A stretch of 64,000 nucleotides of DNA from contig JASEVX010000001.1 of assembly GCA_031761405.1 (NCBI GenBank), positions 26,388,261-26,452,260 on the forward strand, read 5' to 3'. The notes under the pieces were generated by a model. That model worked only from the letters and a program-made list of their open reading frames with translations. It searched no databases and was not told the DNA's origin. The translations under genes and the position numbers were made by a program. Positions within the stretch are counted from its first letter, which is position 1; each line of letters opens with the position of its first letter. This document shows, in pieces, positions 11,564 through 25,800 of the stretch. This stretch comes from Serripes groenlandicus. Its lineage: Eukaryota; Mollusca; Bivalvia; Cardiida; Cardiidae.

Positions 11564-12542
11564 ATACTTAGTATAACTGTTGAGACAGTATAAAGAAAAA
11601 TCCATAGTTCGATATTTTTAATCACGAAATAACGCAATTTACACATAAAATAAAAGTTATGTTTGGCGTGTGAACCACGCCCCACTACATTATTTTGAAT
11701 GACGTGAATCCATATTTCAGTGACGTACCATTACCATATTTAGTACCGTAGTTGATGTAGTAAAATACGAAATTGTTATCCTTCGTGTTTGAACTGCGCA
11801 TGACATTCTGAATGTATCAGCGCCGGAAAAAATGTTAAGCTTAACAATTTGAAGGAAATGCATAGTAAGAACGATTGATGTCGTGCTTATAGACAGAAAG
11901 AAACAAACACAGACAGAAAGAAAGAAGAAAAACTTTAACATGTCATACGAGCCGTGTCTAGCGATTTGTGGTCTAAATAACATCAATTAAAGTTATACTT
12001 GTGGGGCTTTTTATTTTAGCTGGTCTGTTTTTCGAAGAATTAGAGTCGGGGTATTGTGATACCATTGGCCGCGTCGTCGTCGTCGTCTGCGTCATCACAA
12101 CACTGTAACCTTACCTAATAACTAAATAAACGTTCAACACGTGTTCCTGGAAACAATACGCATGCCTATACCAAGTCACATAACTTTGGCTTAATTATTT
12201 AGACAAAAATCCTTTTTTCGACTTAAAAAAACCCAGACGAGCGTTGGCGTTCCCTCCGCGGCGCTCCTGTTTTGTCCATATATATAGCGCTATTTAAGCC
12301 GTACTACTTATTAACCTATTTGACTGTTATCTGCTCTTGTTATCAATTTGCGAATTATCGGACATTTACATAAAATTTGGTATGTGCGCATCACATCGAT
12401 TGTTGTCGCAGTCAGGTTCGAAACCGGATCATTATGGGTCTAAAACTAAGTACCTTTGCAAACCTTTAGAAAACACTGTGAGCACAACTGGGGTCACATT
12501 TGTCATTTAATCTCCTTGAAACATGATCAGAACATTTATCTT

Positions 12543-12722
12543 CATCCATTTATTCAGTTATATCACGGCTTTTCCTTTGTAAGTTACCAGTACTACCTGT
12601 CCATTTATCCTTACACCAGCCAGTCAGTCATAATGTTAACCCCGCAACACTGAGCGCCATTGAGGGTAGCAATTACTACCATTTAAAGTGTGCGGTGTCA
12701 AGTTTGAAACTGGGATATGTGA
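12543..12722 (-). mobile_element. SINE fragment
   Basis: Reverse-strand SINE body (AAGTTACCAGTACTACCTGT, ACACCAGCCAGTCAGTCATA) with a decayed head. It matches the better copy at 25934-26207. From here to 13790 only a partial TGAGCCG-family MITE (about 13555-13662) is recognisable. Confidence 0.6.
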
Positions 12723-13789
12723 GGTAAAAAATAAGTTACTTTTGGCTTTGGGCAGCTTGCTTGGAAGACATTTACACATGTCCTTTTCTTACATGCTGGT
12801 TCATTAATTTTGCAGTTTTATTCCTACTGTATATCAAATTTTCACCCGACATATGTCAACCTGTTATATTGGATGTACTTGTATATGTATATCTGTCATT
12901 TGAAAACAGTTACTTATAGGAAATAAGCCAAACAATCCTACGCTTTTTCAGACACGTCTCAACCGAAGACATCGATAGAGAAATTAAGATAACACCAAGA
13001 ACAATTTGGTTTTGAAAGTATTGTGTCAAAAGAAACTGATCGTTTTGGCAACTTGTTTTTTAATACACTGTTTAGATTTTCATGTAAAGCTCTAGACGTT
13101 ATGCGCTTCAAACAAACCCCCTCTCTTTAAAGTAATTACATGTTTTCAACAACTAGATGCATCTATAGAAAAAAGTGCAACCTCGTAATTCATGATTATA
13201 CCTGGATACCGTATGAACTTAAAGCGTTGTTAAACATTGTCCTCCATAATGTGGAAGAGTCTCCGGATGTTGAAGACATCGTGAAATAACCAATTTCGAC
13301 CGACGAATGGTAAATAGAAAAAATGGATTGGATTGGATTTTCCTGTATTTGTGTGTGATGAAGGGACTCGTATTTAACCGAACCCATCCCCTCTTTGCGC
13401 CTGAAACGGCTATCTCTTAGAACCTACTCCTACACTATCCGCCTAAATATACAATTCATGTATGAAATTTGCAAAATAGGCAATCGTCTTCTTTTTATTG
13501 CAAATACTGAGAATAGTTATCTCCTAGTATCTGCTCCTGGATATAGGTATAGGGTAATGATTCATGAAACAGAAAATCCACAGGAGGCGAAAAGTGTCTG
13601 GCCGGGTTAGCCGATACTTTACACAGAGTCCACAATATTGGCTTTCTCGTGGAACGGCTCATATGATCATTAGTTGTTGTTTATTAACAAGGGAGAAAGA
13701 AAGAGAGAGAAATAATAATAATTTCTGTTAACATTATACCACCGGCTAGTACTGACACTAGTGGGTGATTGTGTAGGCAAGAGGATAAC

Positions 13790-13874
13790 ATGGATTTACG
13801 GCCACGCGTTGGATTGTGGACTGTCCTTATGGTGTACAGTTTATGCTACTCGAATGGAGTTTTAGATTCTGCCG
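13790..13874 (+). CDS. Receptor-like gene exon 1 (signal peptide)
   Basis: ATG at 13790, then MDLRPRVGLWTVLMVYSLCY, a typical n-region plus hydrophobic core, ending at donor GCCG|GTAAGA (13875). Phase 1 matches the acceptor of exon 2. The codons after the donor read into a reverse transcriptase remnant, showing that the downstream continuation is intronic. Confidence 0.7.
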
Positions 13875-16800
13875 GTAAGAAGGGAAGATTTTATTGTATT
13901 TTCATTGACTTTGAGAAAGGTTTTGATAGCATAAACACGAAAGAAGAGTAAAGACTTTGATATTTGGTTATTTAAGGCTTTGACAAAAAATTCTGCTGTA
14001 TTTTCTTAACTTCAAATGCGAGTATACAAAGAGAAAAAATGTTTTGCAGTGATTGAAGATTATTTTTATAACTATATTCGTCATTTTAAAAGACAGATTG
14101 TAATTTATGCATTTATTTATCTTCGATACACTTCCAACAACTTCGAATTATCAGAAGTAAGAATATTTTATAATAAAAGGTTGATAGTCAGTCAACGTCA
14201 TTTCATTTCTTATACATCATTATCATCCAAATTTAGATGATGTTAAGCAGAATAACAATGAACACAGCAAAATACATTAAAGAAGCCATGGCTTTAAGAA
14301 AATTATATTCTTTTACAATAACTATATATGTTCTCTTTCATTATAATGTTTATCTATGTTATTTCTTTCTAAATGTTTAAATACATGAACATGTATTCGT
14401 TAATTTATACTTATTCTGTAATTCTCTAAAAGTGTACAAAAATCATTATGGTCCGCCAACTTCCGTTATAAGGTCAGAGACGGTGAGATAATCTGATGGG
14501 GGTATTGATGATCCAATACCGTACCCACCAATACACAGGCATTTCACCTTGCTATGACATCGATTTTACATAAATGTTCAAAAAGGACCAAAATATATAG
14601 GCAGAATAATTGTTTAATTGCTCATTCTTTTTTTCAATATGTCTTTGGGGGACGAACAAAAACCTAAAAAAGGAATAAAATGTAAAAATCATAGAATCAT
14701 ATTGGAAATATAATATTAAAAACGTATGTTTTTTGCGACAATGACAGTGTTGTTAAAGAAATCACCATGGCTTTCTCGTTTGAAGTGGTATTTGGAAAGA
14801 GTTAACACCAGATTGAAGAAAATAAAATTACCTACGTAGTGATGTAATTTCCATACAACTGCCAAGACAATTAACGTAACATAAGGGGAGTAAAAATGAA
14901 ACTTTCGCTAAAATATTTTAACAGTAATTCGGTTATTTCAAATTTATTAAAAATTCGCCCGAGATATTTTTTTTAAAAAGTTATATGATTTAGAACAACC
15001 TTTTGTCTACCATTTACCAAAGTTTCAAGAAAATCTATCGTGCAGATCTTGAGTAAATCGCAATGACGTTAAGGCTCTGTTACGCGACAAACCGTACACT
15101 GCGGAATTTAAATTGAAACGTACCCAGGGTTATTAAAATGAACTCCCGATTTTTCATAAAAATAATAAATTTTATTCTTTTACGAAAGTGGTAAATTGTA
15201 TCTATTATAATATTACATATGTTTTATATAAATTGACCTGTCTACTTCGCTGTTTATCTGTTAAATCATTTTTTCACATGCCATGTATTAGTATTAGTAT
15301 TAGTCTCAAACCGTCGCTTGCAGTTCTTATAGGTAGATCTTATTTCACTTATTCGAATACATGTAATTCGACATTTACATAAACAAATTGATACGGGAAC
15401 ATCAAATAGTAATTCGATATAACATGAAGTTTCATGATTTTACATAACCCAACATATTCTTCAAACAAGAGCATCGTCAGAATTATCATAGAAGAAATTG
15501 TTAATATATTTTATTATTACTTTCATATTTGTCACTCTAGGTATTTTGTGATGTATTTTAAGATAACAGTAAATACAGAATGCGTTTCTCTTAATCAGGC
15601 AAAAAGCAAGGTTCAGAACTTCAAAGATTATAACTGAACAGCATGCAAAGCTTTCTATCTATTCTATCCGTGATTATGCTTTTGTTATTTAAGGAAACAC
15701 TTTGTATGATAAAAAACATCGAGAATATCTATTTGACTTTCTTCCCTTTGGAAAACCTTATGTACAAGATTCTATGAAAGTTCTGAATTGATTGTATTCA
15801 CACAGCCCCGCAGTTCAATTCAACCTAGAGCTGTTTGAAAACAGGTGTTTATTGACAATATTTTCCTGTATAGTTTGGGTAAATAACCCACTATTATTGT
15901 CTACATACATATCCCGTGGAGTGCTATCACATCGTTGTCTGCACTATGTAGTGAGCCTTCGATGTCATTGCACAGGTGTCTAGAAATTGTAGACAGTTTA
16001 TAGTCGTGTAATGATACATTTTGTTTTATTATTGGAAGTGTGTCGACAACACATGTAATTAGGTACGAACATGTGACCAAAGGTGTGATCTTCTACGGTG
16101 TTATGGCATTGTGATTTACTTAAAATCAACCCAATAGCTTGTCTTGAAATTTGGGTTTAGGGTATAAAACAATTCTCAAGACAAACCGAAGTACATGTAG
16201 TTTTAAAATAACGGGGACATATGGAGTAAAAAAAAAAGATAGAAGAAGGGATGGGTGACTGTTTCATTTTCACAATGCGCGTACCGGCGCACGTCAGCAG
16301 TATTACGGCATAGCGTTTTACTAAAAGTCCGCCCGATATATTTCCAACAAATTTGAATAAATTGGAGAAATAATGGGGTTCTGAATTATAATGATTTCTT
16401 TTAAAAGAAATATCTAGGGCCTTTTTTTTTTTAGTAAATTAGACGTAAGGTAATAACTGTATTATTAGTCAGCGAGTTCGTTAAATAAACCCGTAAGGTA
16501 ATAACTGTATTATTAGTCAGCGAGTTCGTTAAATAAACCAAGTTTTGCTTTAAAATTACATTATTTAAGGAAAAATTGTGAACTATATATCATGACGGAG
16601 TTTATATTATTTGCTTCAAATCAATGTTAATATAAGATGAGATAGTAATGGTCATTCCTTTAATCACACATAACTGCGCAGCTGTGTAAACACAAATAAA
16701 AATTTAATCAAAAACTTGCTGCAAACGACAACAACATTATCACGGATAGAATACCAAGAAAGCTTTGCATGACAGGTATAGACATCGAAATTCTCAAAAT

Positions 16801-19800
16801 TGCATATTGAGAACAACATTTGTATACTGTTATCTCAAATATGATACACAAAACAAGGGTGACATATAATATTTGTGATAATTATATTTCATATATAAAA
16901 CAACAGTTGAACAGGAAAGTTAACGAGTCAGTTTATACATATGACAAATCCAAATATTATTTTGTTGTTTTTCTGATGATTTACGACCGTAATTACTTTA
17001 ATTCTTTAAATAGAAGCACATATATACTACATACCTTATTCTTTAGGGGATAGCTTAAATTTAGAATGAAATTGATAACTATAAGGAAAAATAAAGTATT
17101 CATTTTAATTACCCTGGATGCGTCTCAATGTTTAATTCCGCAATGAACGTTGCGACGCACACACGAGGTTTAACGCTATTGTGATTTATTAAAAATCGAC
17201 ACGATAGATTTGCTTGAAAGTTTGGCAAATGGTAGATGAATAGGTGTTCCATGTTATATTTTATTTAAAAAAAAAATCTCTCGGGCGAATTTTAAATAAA
17301 TTAGAAATAATCAAATTACTGTTAAAATATTCTAGCGAAATTTCTACTTTAAGTCGCTTTATGTTACGTTACTTGTCATCACAGATGTATGGAATTGATA
17401 TCATCATACAGGTTATTGTATTCTCTTCAGTTTAAAGTTCATTTTATCCGAATCCAAATTGAAATGAGGAAGTTATGTTGATTTCTTTAACAACACCGTC
17501 ATTGTCACAAAAACGTACGTTTTGACGTCAAAAACGACGTTATTTCAAAGGTATGATTCCACCTTAAAATGAAATGATCCATTCATCAACTAATTTGTAG
17601 GAGCAATTTAACTTTTTTTCCCCTATATAACTCTATAGGAGCTTTCGAGACACCGGATTTACCGAAAGTTGGCAATGCTTGGGGCAAAACGAATGATATG
17701 CTCTCCCTTCAAGCAACTAAAGCGGCTAATTATATACTACGGATTCGTAGACAGTTTGGATATATGGAACTTAAACAGATTTGTTTAAATGTTTTGAATC
17801 TGTTGTTAAACCTATCACTACGGTCATGGTGGAGTGCCCTTTGGCAAAGCATTTTCTAGCCTAGTACTGGTTTGTTTACCCAGGGATCATGAATAAGTGA
17901 ACTGTTGCCGTGATATAACTGAAATAATGTTGAAAGCGGCGTAAAACCCAAATAAATAAATAAATAAGTTAAGCCTATACCTTGCTATGGGTCTCAGATA
18001 TGGGGCTATCAAGTCGGAAATAAAATAGAAAGAGTCCAAATTAGATTTTGTAAAAAAGTATGTAATTTTTCAGAGAATACTTGTGATGCAGTGGTACTCT
18101 GAGAATGTGGTAGAATTTTCTATATATAATTTCTATTAAATATTGCATGACGTATTTGCTAAATGAATACACATTGAAAACTAAAGATATCCCAACATTG
18201 ATATCAAATTAGATAACATTGGTATAAGGGACATGCTTTTTATTTATGGATTTGGGTTTGTTTGGATTAACAAAGAAGTTGGCAATGTAAATATGTTTTT
18301 AAACGTATTTACAAAGATACTTGTAGATTGTTTTACGCTAAAAGGTCAATCAGATATTGATAACACACCCAAATCGATTACATATAAAGGTTTCAAATCT
18401 GCATTAAGTCCGGAATTGTACTTGAGTGTTGACATACCTGAACTATATAGAAAAGCGCTGTCTAATTTCAGGTGCTAAAACCACGATCTTATGATATCAT
18501 CTGTTAGGCATCTTCGGATAGACAGCCAATTAAATGTGTATTTTGTTGAAAATGAAATATTTTTTTCGAATGTCCATTATATAAAAATCCGAGATTGCTC
18601 TTTCTTAAAAAAGATTGCCTACGCACTAGAAACATAGATGTATTCAATGTAATATTCTCTTTAAATGAAACATGAACAAAACGCCTAGTGGAAATATTCC
18701 TAATTGAAGCGCTTAAAAAAAGAAAACAATATTTTTAAAAGTAATTTAAAAAGAAGAAAAAAGCCTTTAAAACGATACGAATAAGCCAAACATTAACAAT
18801 GCATTTTTCTATGTTATTTTATGTATATAATGTTTAGTTTATGCTAATATATACGGAATATTACGTTGCGGGAGCGATAAAAGGGTTTGTATTGCACGAC
18901 AAGTAGCGTGGAAAAATCGATATCTTACGAGACCGAAGGTCGAGTAAGATATGGATTTTCCCACGCTACGAGTCGTGCAATACGTACCCATTTATCGCTC
19001 CCGCAACGTAATATTCCTTTTATTATATACCTACGATCGATGAAGAGCTAAAAAACTATTAAATATACAGATTCAATACATTGTTTATTGGGGATACCTC
19101 GCTGAAAGTATTCCGCGCACTGTCTGACGTCACAATCTTGTATTTACACCGCATGTAGATACGGAATTTTAATCTGTCGTGGTGTATTTGCGCATGTCAA
19201 TCTGCATGTATTTCCACCGGAAAATGTACAGGCATATAATAAATGTGTATATAATGCTTGTATGGGCCGGATACCAAAATACTTCATTAACGAATTGAAT
19301 TAAATTGGTTAATATTGTAACAGTCCTATAAGATCCATTCTCTGATCAGACGGCATTAATGTATTCCGGATAATCAACTGGGGATCGAATTGGTATCTTG
19401 GATGGTGGTTCTGATAATCTAGCAAGAAATACATCGGAACCATTTGTTTTAGGAGAGTGTGGATGTGGTTTTCACAAGACATAGGTAACGATGCCCTATG
19501 TATTAAGCATTGTAAACAACGGATTCAAGACTGCTACTTACAAAAATGGCATATAGATAAAAACAATGCGGGAAAATGACAACATTACAAACATTTCAAA
19601 TCATTATTAAACCCAGAGCTATATTCAAATTCATTTTTACCTTTTTCCTTACGCAGGTTATATAGTAACTTTAGATGCTCTAACCATGACCTTATGATAG
19701 AGAGAGAGAGAGACACCCATCGATAGCAAGAAATGACCGTTTTTGCCCTTTATGTTTTGATAAAAATATGTACATTATTGAAGATGAGTTTCACTTCTTT

Positions 19801-22800
19801 TACGAATGTGAGTTATGTTCTACATATGACGATTTAAGAGACATTTATTTTAACGTATCCTGGATAAACAACAAAATTCTTGACAAATTTTATGCAATAT
19901 TAAATACAAATATCCAGTCTGAAGTATACAATACTGCAACAATTATTCATAGCTTATTCAAATTAAGAAGTGAGACTCTTTCAATATCTTAATTATTTTT
20001 CAGCTTCAAATATCAGTGTTGTAATGTATTTCATCACTCCATGTTGTATATACTTATAAATTATGTTGTATAATGGGCCGGTGGCCTAAATTGCGAAATA
20101 AATACCTTGTATCTTGTATCTATCTGATAAAATTACTGGTACTTTTACTAGTAAATTTATTGGTATTTCAGCTGATGACCAAACTGGTATTTCGGCTGAT
20201 GACCCAACGGCTATTTCAATGAAAGAACAACACGCAAATAGCAAAACGGATGACTTGAACTCAATTTTAGACGAAAGAACAACCGATCATTCACAAAAGC
20301 CAAGTGAGATTTCTTCTGATAACGCAACATTTTCACCAAAACCAGCTAACATTTCTACTGAAAATTCAACAGACTCGCCAAAGCTTACTGAACCTTCTTT
20401 TGGAAATTCCACGTTTTCACCTAAGCTAACCGAATTTGCCTCTGACAATTCCACGTTATCACCAAAGTCAACAGATATTTTGTCTACTACAGTCAGTGAC
20501 ATTTCTACTGCCAAAACAACAGGAAGCGCTGATACATATTCTACTACAACAATATTCAACAACGGCTCTCTGCCTTTGACCAGTAAACAGGGCGGTGACT
20601 CTGCCTTGATCACCCTCGAGAGTTATCTCCCTGAGATAGACCTGTTATGTCCCGGTATCAATGTATGTGGCAGGACCCGTGATGACGATAGTACCGTGGC
20701 AACAACGGCGATCAACAACTGTTGTAGTAGTAAGTTTTTGTTAACAGTGGCTTAGTTTGAATTGGAACCCGTCCCGCGAAAAATGACCGAGGGATTTTTT
20801 GGGAAAAAATGAAATTACGATAACGCCTACTTTCAAGTATAGTCCGTTGTTAGTGATCTTGCTGATCATGATATTTGCTGGTAGCAGAACGCCGAAGTTG
20901 ATTTTGTTTTTAAAACGTGTCCCAGTGTATCTTTCCCACAATATCTATAGTAACAGTATAATATTTAAGCGTCAAATAAAGATGTTAAGACATGAAATAC
21001 GCACCTGATATGACTGTCTGTCTATCTGTCTGTCTGTCTTTGAATATCTTACATCATGCATCATATTTATATAAGCGCCTATTGTTCTTTGACGTAACAT
21101 ATCCTCGCTATTATGGATGCAAAAGTTTTAAACTAGCGCTTATATTTGTAAGATATTTGGAGCTCGAACAACTAGTCAACGTTGTTGGTTTTCCGAAACG
21201 AGAAAGAAAATTAGAAAGACTAAAGCACATAAAGGGAAGAATTATATGTTGCCTGCACTAGCTCCGCATAATTGGAATCATATTCTCGACCCTTGAGTAG
21301 GCAGAACGTTCTTAGAAATAGGATATTAATATTTCAAAACAATCTACCATTTTCGACTACAAATCTTGAGTAGGAATCATATTTCGAATGCCTTCATTTA
21401 TGAAGATATCAAAAATAATAATAATAGTAATATTTCATTTTGTCATTTATTAATTCATTGTTTTATCCAGTTGTAGATGAATACAGTTTTAGTAAGTAAC
21501 CCGTAAGACCGATTTCGTAGTATAAATAGATACGTATAAAACTTATTACGAAATTCCCGTTTTTGTGGTGATTGTGGTAACAATAGCCACTGTACTATGA
21601 CACAAAAAGAACAATATATAGGGTGATTTCGGCAGTACGTCAGAAATGCTTAATGCAGAACGTCTACCGCCAAATAGTTCCATCATTTCTGCAGGGACAT
21701 AGTTAACAATAATAATGTCAGTGCTATTTTGGAACAAGATTGATACGTAGATTTTTAGAACTATCGAACTAAGATGTGTTGTCCTTTTGGCGAAATCGCG
21801 AATATTTCAAGGGAATAAACATACGTAGGGAGGAAAAAACAAGTTATTTTGGTATAATTCGATAGAGAAAAGCATTATTGATTGATTCCCTACTTCAAAT
21901 TCATATATTTGTTCGAATACTTTGAATAAAATGAGTTGAAGCGAGACGACCCAGAAATCTGTATCCACCCTTGTTAATATCTATGCATAGTAGGTCATAT
22001 CTATTTTTAGAGGATCTATTTTTAGAGGAGCAAATCCCTGTGGCTCGGCCCATACATTTGTGAAGAAGAAACAGGCATCACCTGCTTGTACCGGAATTCG
22101 CATACATTTAAATCTCATAACATCAGTCATAAACCGGCTAGCGTCTGTATGTGGGCAAGGTTTAAGAATGAAAAGTTACACTTAACAAGTTCCTTTCTTA
22201 CTCGAGCAAACCTGTTTTTGAAGACCATCCATGGGAAGAGAACAACCAGGTGGTCTTTAACCCTTTCCCACATACAACACATCTGTAGCAGATGACTTTG
22301 GGAATATCCAGGCAAAACAATGTAGGTAATTACTAGAAAGAATTGAAAACATTGTGACAAAAGAAGAAATTGCTCGTTTTCAAAAGTTGCTGCAGAGGCG
22401 TCATAAAGCTTATGTATGTGGGAAAGGGTTAATTACATGGTCATTTGTGTAGAAAATGAGTAATTGGGAAATATAAAAAATGGTTGCTATAGACAGGGTA
22501 TTGCTAAACAAAGCCTGAATTTAGCACAGGTTTGACTGTATATGAGAATAATATCAGGGACAGACTCATTTTCAAGTCAACTATCTCCAGTTATGCCAGA
22601 GCTATATCCCCTTAATTAGTGAAATTTAGTTTGATATTATTTGTCTGATCTCTAACTTGAGCACTCCTAACCCAGCCCAGGGGTTGTAAGGGTCGAACCC
22701 TTGTACGGCCAGCATTCTTAAAGGTCACTGTGACAAGCGGCATTCGTCTTCCACCAATGGGCTAACAGTCTTTGTGGTAAAGCAGCCAGTTGTTCGAAAA

Positions 22801-25800
22801 GAATGTTTTGTGGAGTAGTCAGTAAGCCAGGAAACACATTATAGAATATAATGCTAAAATAAATTGATCAATAGGAGCAGTTCTTCTTTTAGAAAATGTG
22901 TTGTTTATTGACTGTTGATAACCATTATAATGTCTGATATCACTTGTTGTCGAGACCGATTTTGGTGATCTCGACATATATCTGTCACAATGGCGGTTTG
23001 GTGAGTGTCTCCGTGCGTCCATGAATATGTCTGTCCGACCCGCATCTTAACCCTGCATAATAGGATTTCTAAGAAAATTGGCATAAAAGTGCACCATGAT
23101 GAGGTGGTGTGTCGTGCACAAATTCAGGCCTGTATCTCAAATGTTAAGGTCACTCGTAGAGGTCAAAGGTCAAAATGAGAACTGTTTGATAGGACTGACT
23201 TCTCCGGCCCGGACATTGTCAACAGTTTAGGGGTTTCATTTACGTTTTCTGGACCCATTAACTACTATGTCATCACTAAGGTGTTATAATGTGATATAAT
23301 AAGGATGATATTGGTCCTGTTGATTTTACTATCTGCATGCGGTTACATGTACTTCGAGATACTGCTTGTTACTTTGCAGGATTTTCTACACGATCGCCAC
23401 TACATTGCCTTAGGCGCTTTTATTTAAACTGAGTATTACCTGTTAGTTCCCAATACAATTATTATCTCCCTTGTTCTCATTTTTATAGGCAAATATGATG
23501 AGCGTAATGTAATGTAGTATATTTAAAATGTGATAATAAAGAAAATTAAGTTAGGAATTTGATTGTGACAAACATATTTCGTTGATGCTCTTGTATGCTC
23601 TGTTTTTATCGACTTCTTGATTTAATTATTCTTGTACATGCAATTGTTTAATTTAATTATATATGATGATTCTCTATTTAACATGTCTTAAATTTGCCTT
23701 TTCAAAATGGCTGCCAGGGAAGGTAATGTAAATATTGTAGTTCTGGGAACTATGTATTGTTGAATATTGTGATAAAGATGTATTTCGAGTGACGGTAACT
23801 GTGCGACACTATCAAAATACGTCTGCAGACTCTAGGTATGTACGTGACGTAACGGTATCGATTCGTCTGTGTCAATAAGATTCTCATCTTTCAGAATTGT
23901 GCGTCTGATGTCAGTAGTATGCGTGTAAGAGTCAATGTGCAATGGTCATATCTAAGGGCACGTCTTTTGTACCTTCAGGCGCCCTTACAACGATTTCGTT
24001 GAAGGACATTCACTTGTTCAATAAGTTGTATAATGTCCTTTCTAATATACATGAGACATAATGATCACGGTTCAGCGGATTCAGATTTTTTTTTCAGAAA
24101 TGCGCGTCAATAAGCAAGATGCAAGGGTCTCCGAAACGCTTTAAAATTCCACTTGGTCATTTCGTGGATTGAACCTTTTCTTTGAACATTTTAGATCCCT
24201 AACAAGGACGTGGAGGACACTTACTTGTTCCATTAGGTGCAGTGCAAAGGCCTTTTCCAAATAGATGAGCATGTATAATACATGAAGAAAATCTCACCAT
24301 CAAAACTTAATCTTAACTTCATATTGTGTTCATATTTTTGTGAAAGCAGTGTTATTAGATCAAAAATAGAATAAGAACATAACTCGTGTTAAAACATAAG
24401 TGCAAAAGTCAGGGTTCTAAACCGGCGGTTTGAAAGCTTTGTGTAATTTTAATTCGAATATATACAGAGACGTTTTGAAAAAATCGGATAAAGGATGTTA
24501 TTCCTATCATGTTTTACTAACTTGAAGCCTTCAGCCCATATCAATTGAAACACAAATATTTCTGATGCTTTAACATTTCTAAGATAAGTGAACATAGAAA
24601 GTGTGCATTGCTTATTTAAACTGCAAAGCTTGTTTTAAAAAAGTTTATTAGTTTTGTCCCTTCATCTTGTTGACAGAATTTTGACTTGAAATCTTCGTTT
24701 TTGTCACCTGTCTGGAATCTTTTAAACGGCATAGATGCAAAAAATATTTTTTACATATAACATAGTTAATATTGAATGAACAAAACGGTAAATATATAAT
24801 TGAACAGGGTACATCTTTAACTTCTGACGAAATTTTAAACTGAAAAATAAAAGATGGGATCAAAATCGGTTTCACTCAGACTTACATTTATATGATTCAA
24901 AAAGGGGACAGGGCTAAACAAAAAAAATACAATTTATTGGGCCTCCTATTTTTCTGGGGGTTTTCTTTGTCTTTTCAGATTGCTCTTGTGAATCATCTTG
25001 CATCGAACGCCAGAACTGTTGTTATGACAACATCTCCACTGACGGCCAGCAGAAAATGTTTGACTGTTTAATGCCAGTTGTAGGTGATTATGACATCGCA
25101 ATGCCGTCATACCGATTTGTTGTGGCTCCTCCGATGGATGGCTGTAAGACTGCCGACGACATCACGATTGAAAAAATACGTAGTTTCAATGAAAATGTAT
25201 CTCCTTGGGGGGACTTCTATCCGGTTTATTCAAAATCATTTGATCTTAACTTTAAAAATGAAAAAATCGCATCTTGCCACGGTACAAGAGACATCGAAAA
25301 GTGGAAGCCTATGGCAATAAACCGTGGTATTGATGATGGCGGTCAGGGTATGACTCACTTTTTAAGAACATTTAATTCCAGTGATGTCTTCATCGTGTTC
25401 GAGCCACCCCGTCCGGAGATTATACACCGAGATTATACATGTATTCAAGCGAGTGTTGGTACATGTCCTATTAATTCGATCAACACGTTCAAAGTCCCTT
25501 CCTATTTTCAGACAGACAGAAAGGGAATTGTTGCCGCATGCGAACAGGGACCCCGCGCCTTATACTGGCTAAATCCGACATTTGCCTTCAAAAATGTCTA
25601 TTGTGCAATTTGTAACTATTTAATAATATCAGAGAATAACGACAGTGTTCATTGTCGATACAATGGTATAGAAGGGCGACAATACAGATATTCCTTGGTG
25701 ACGTTGCTGAATGAAGATTTCATTGATACTGTCAATATCCGAGTTGCTGAAATGCGTGACAAACCAAGTGAGCTGGAGTGTTACAGACCGGAGAGTCATG

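Noticed and set aside
14016..14240. 74-codon Lys/Phe/Tyr-rich frame
   Set aside because: AT-rich intronic sequence with no motif, no splice support and no similarity I recognise.
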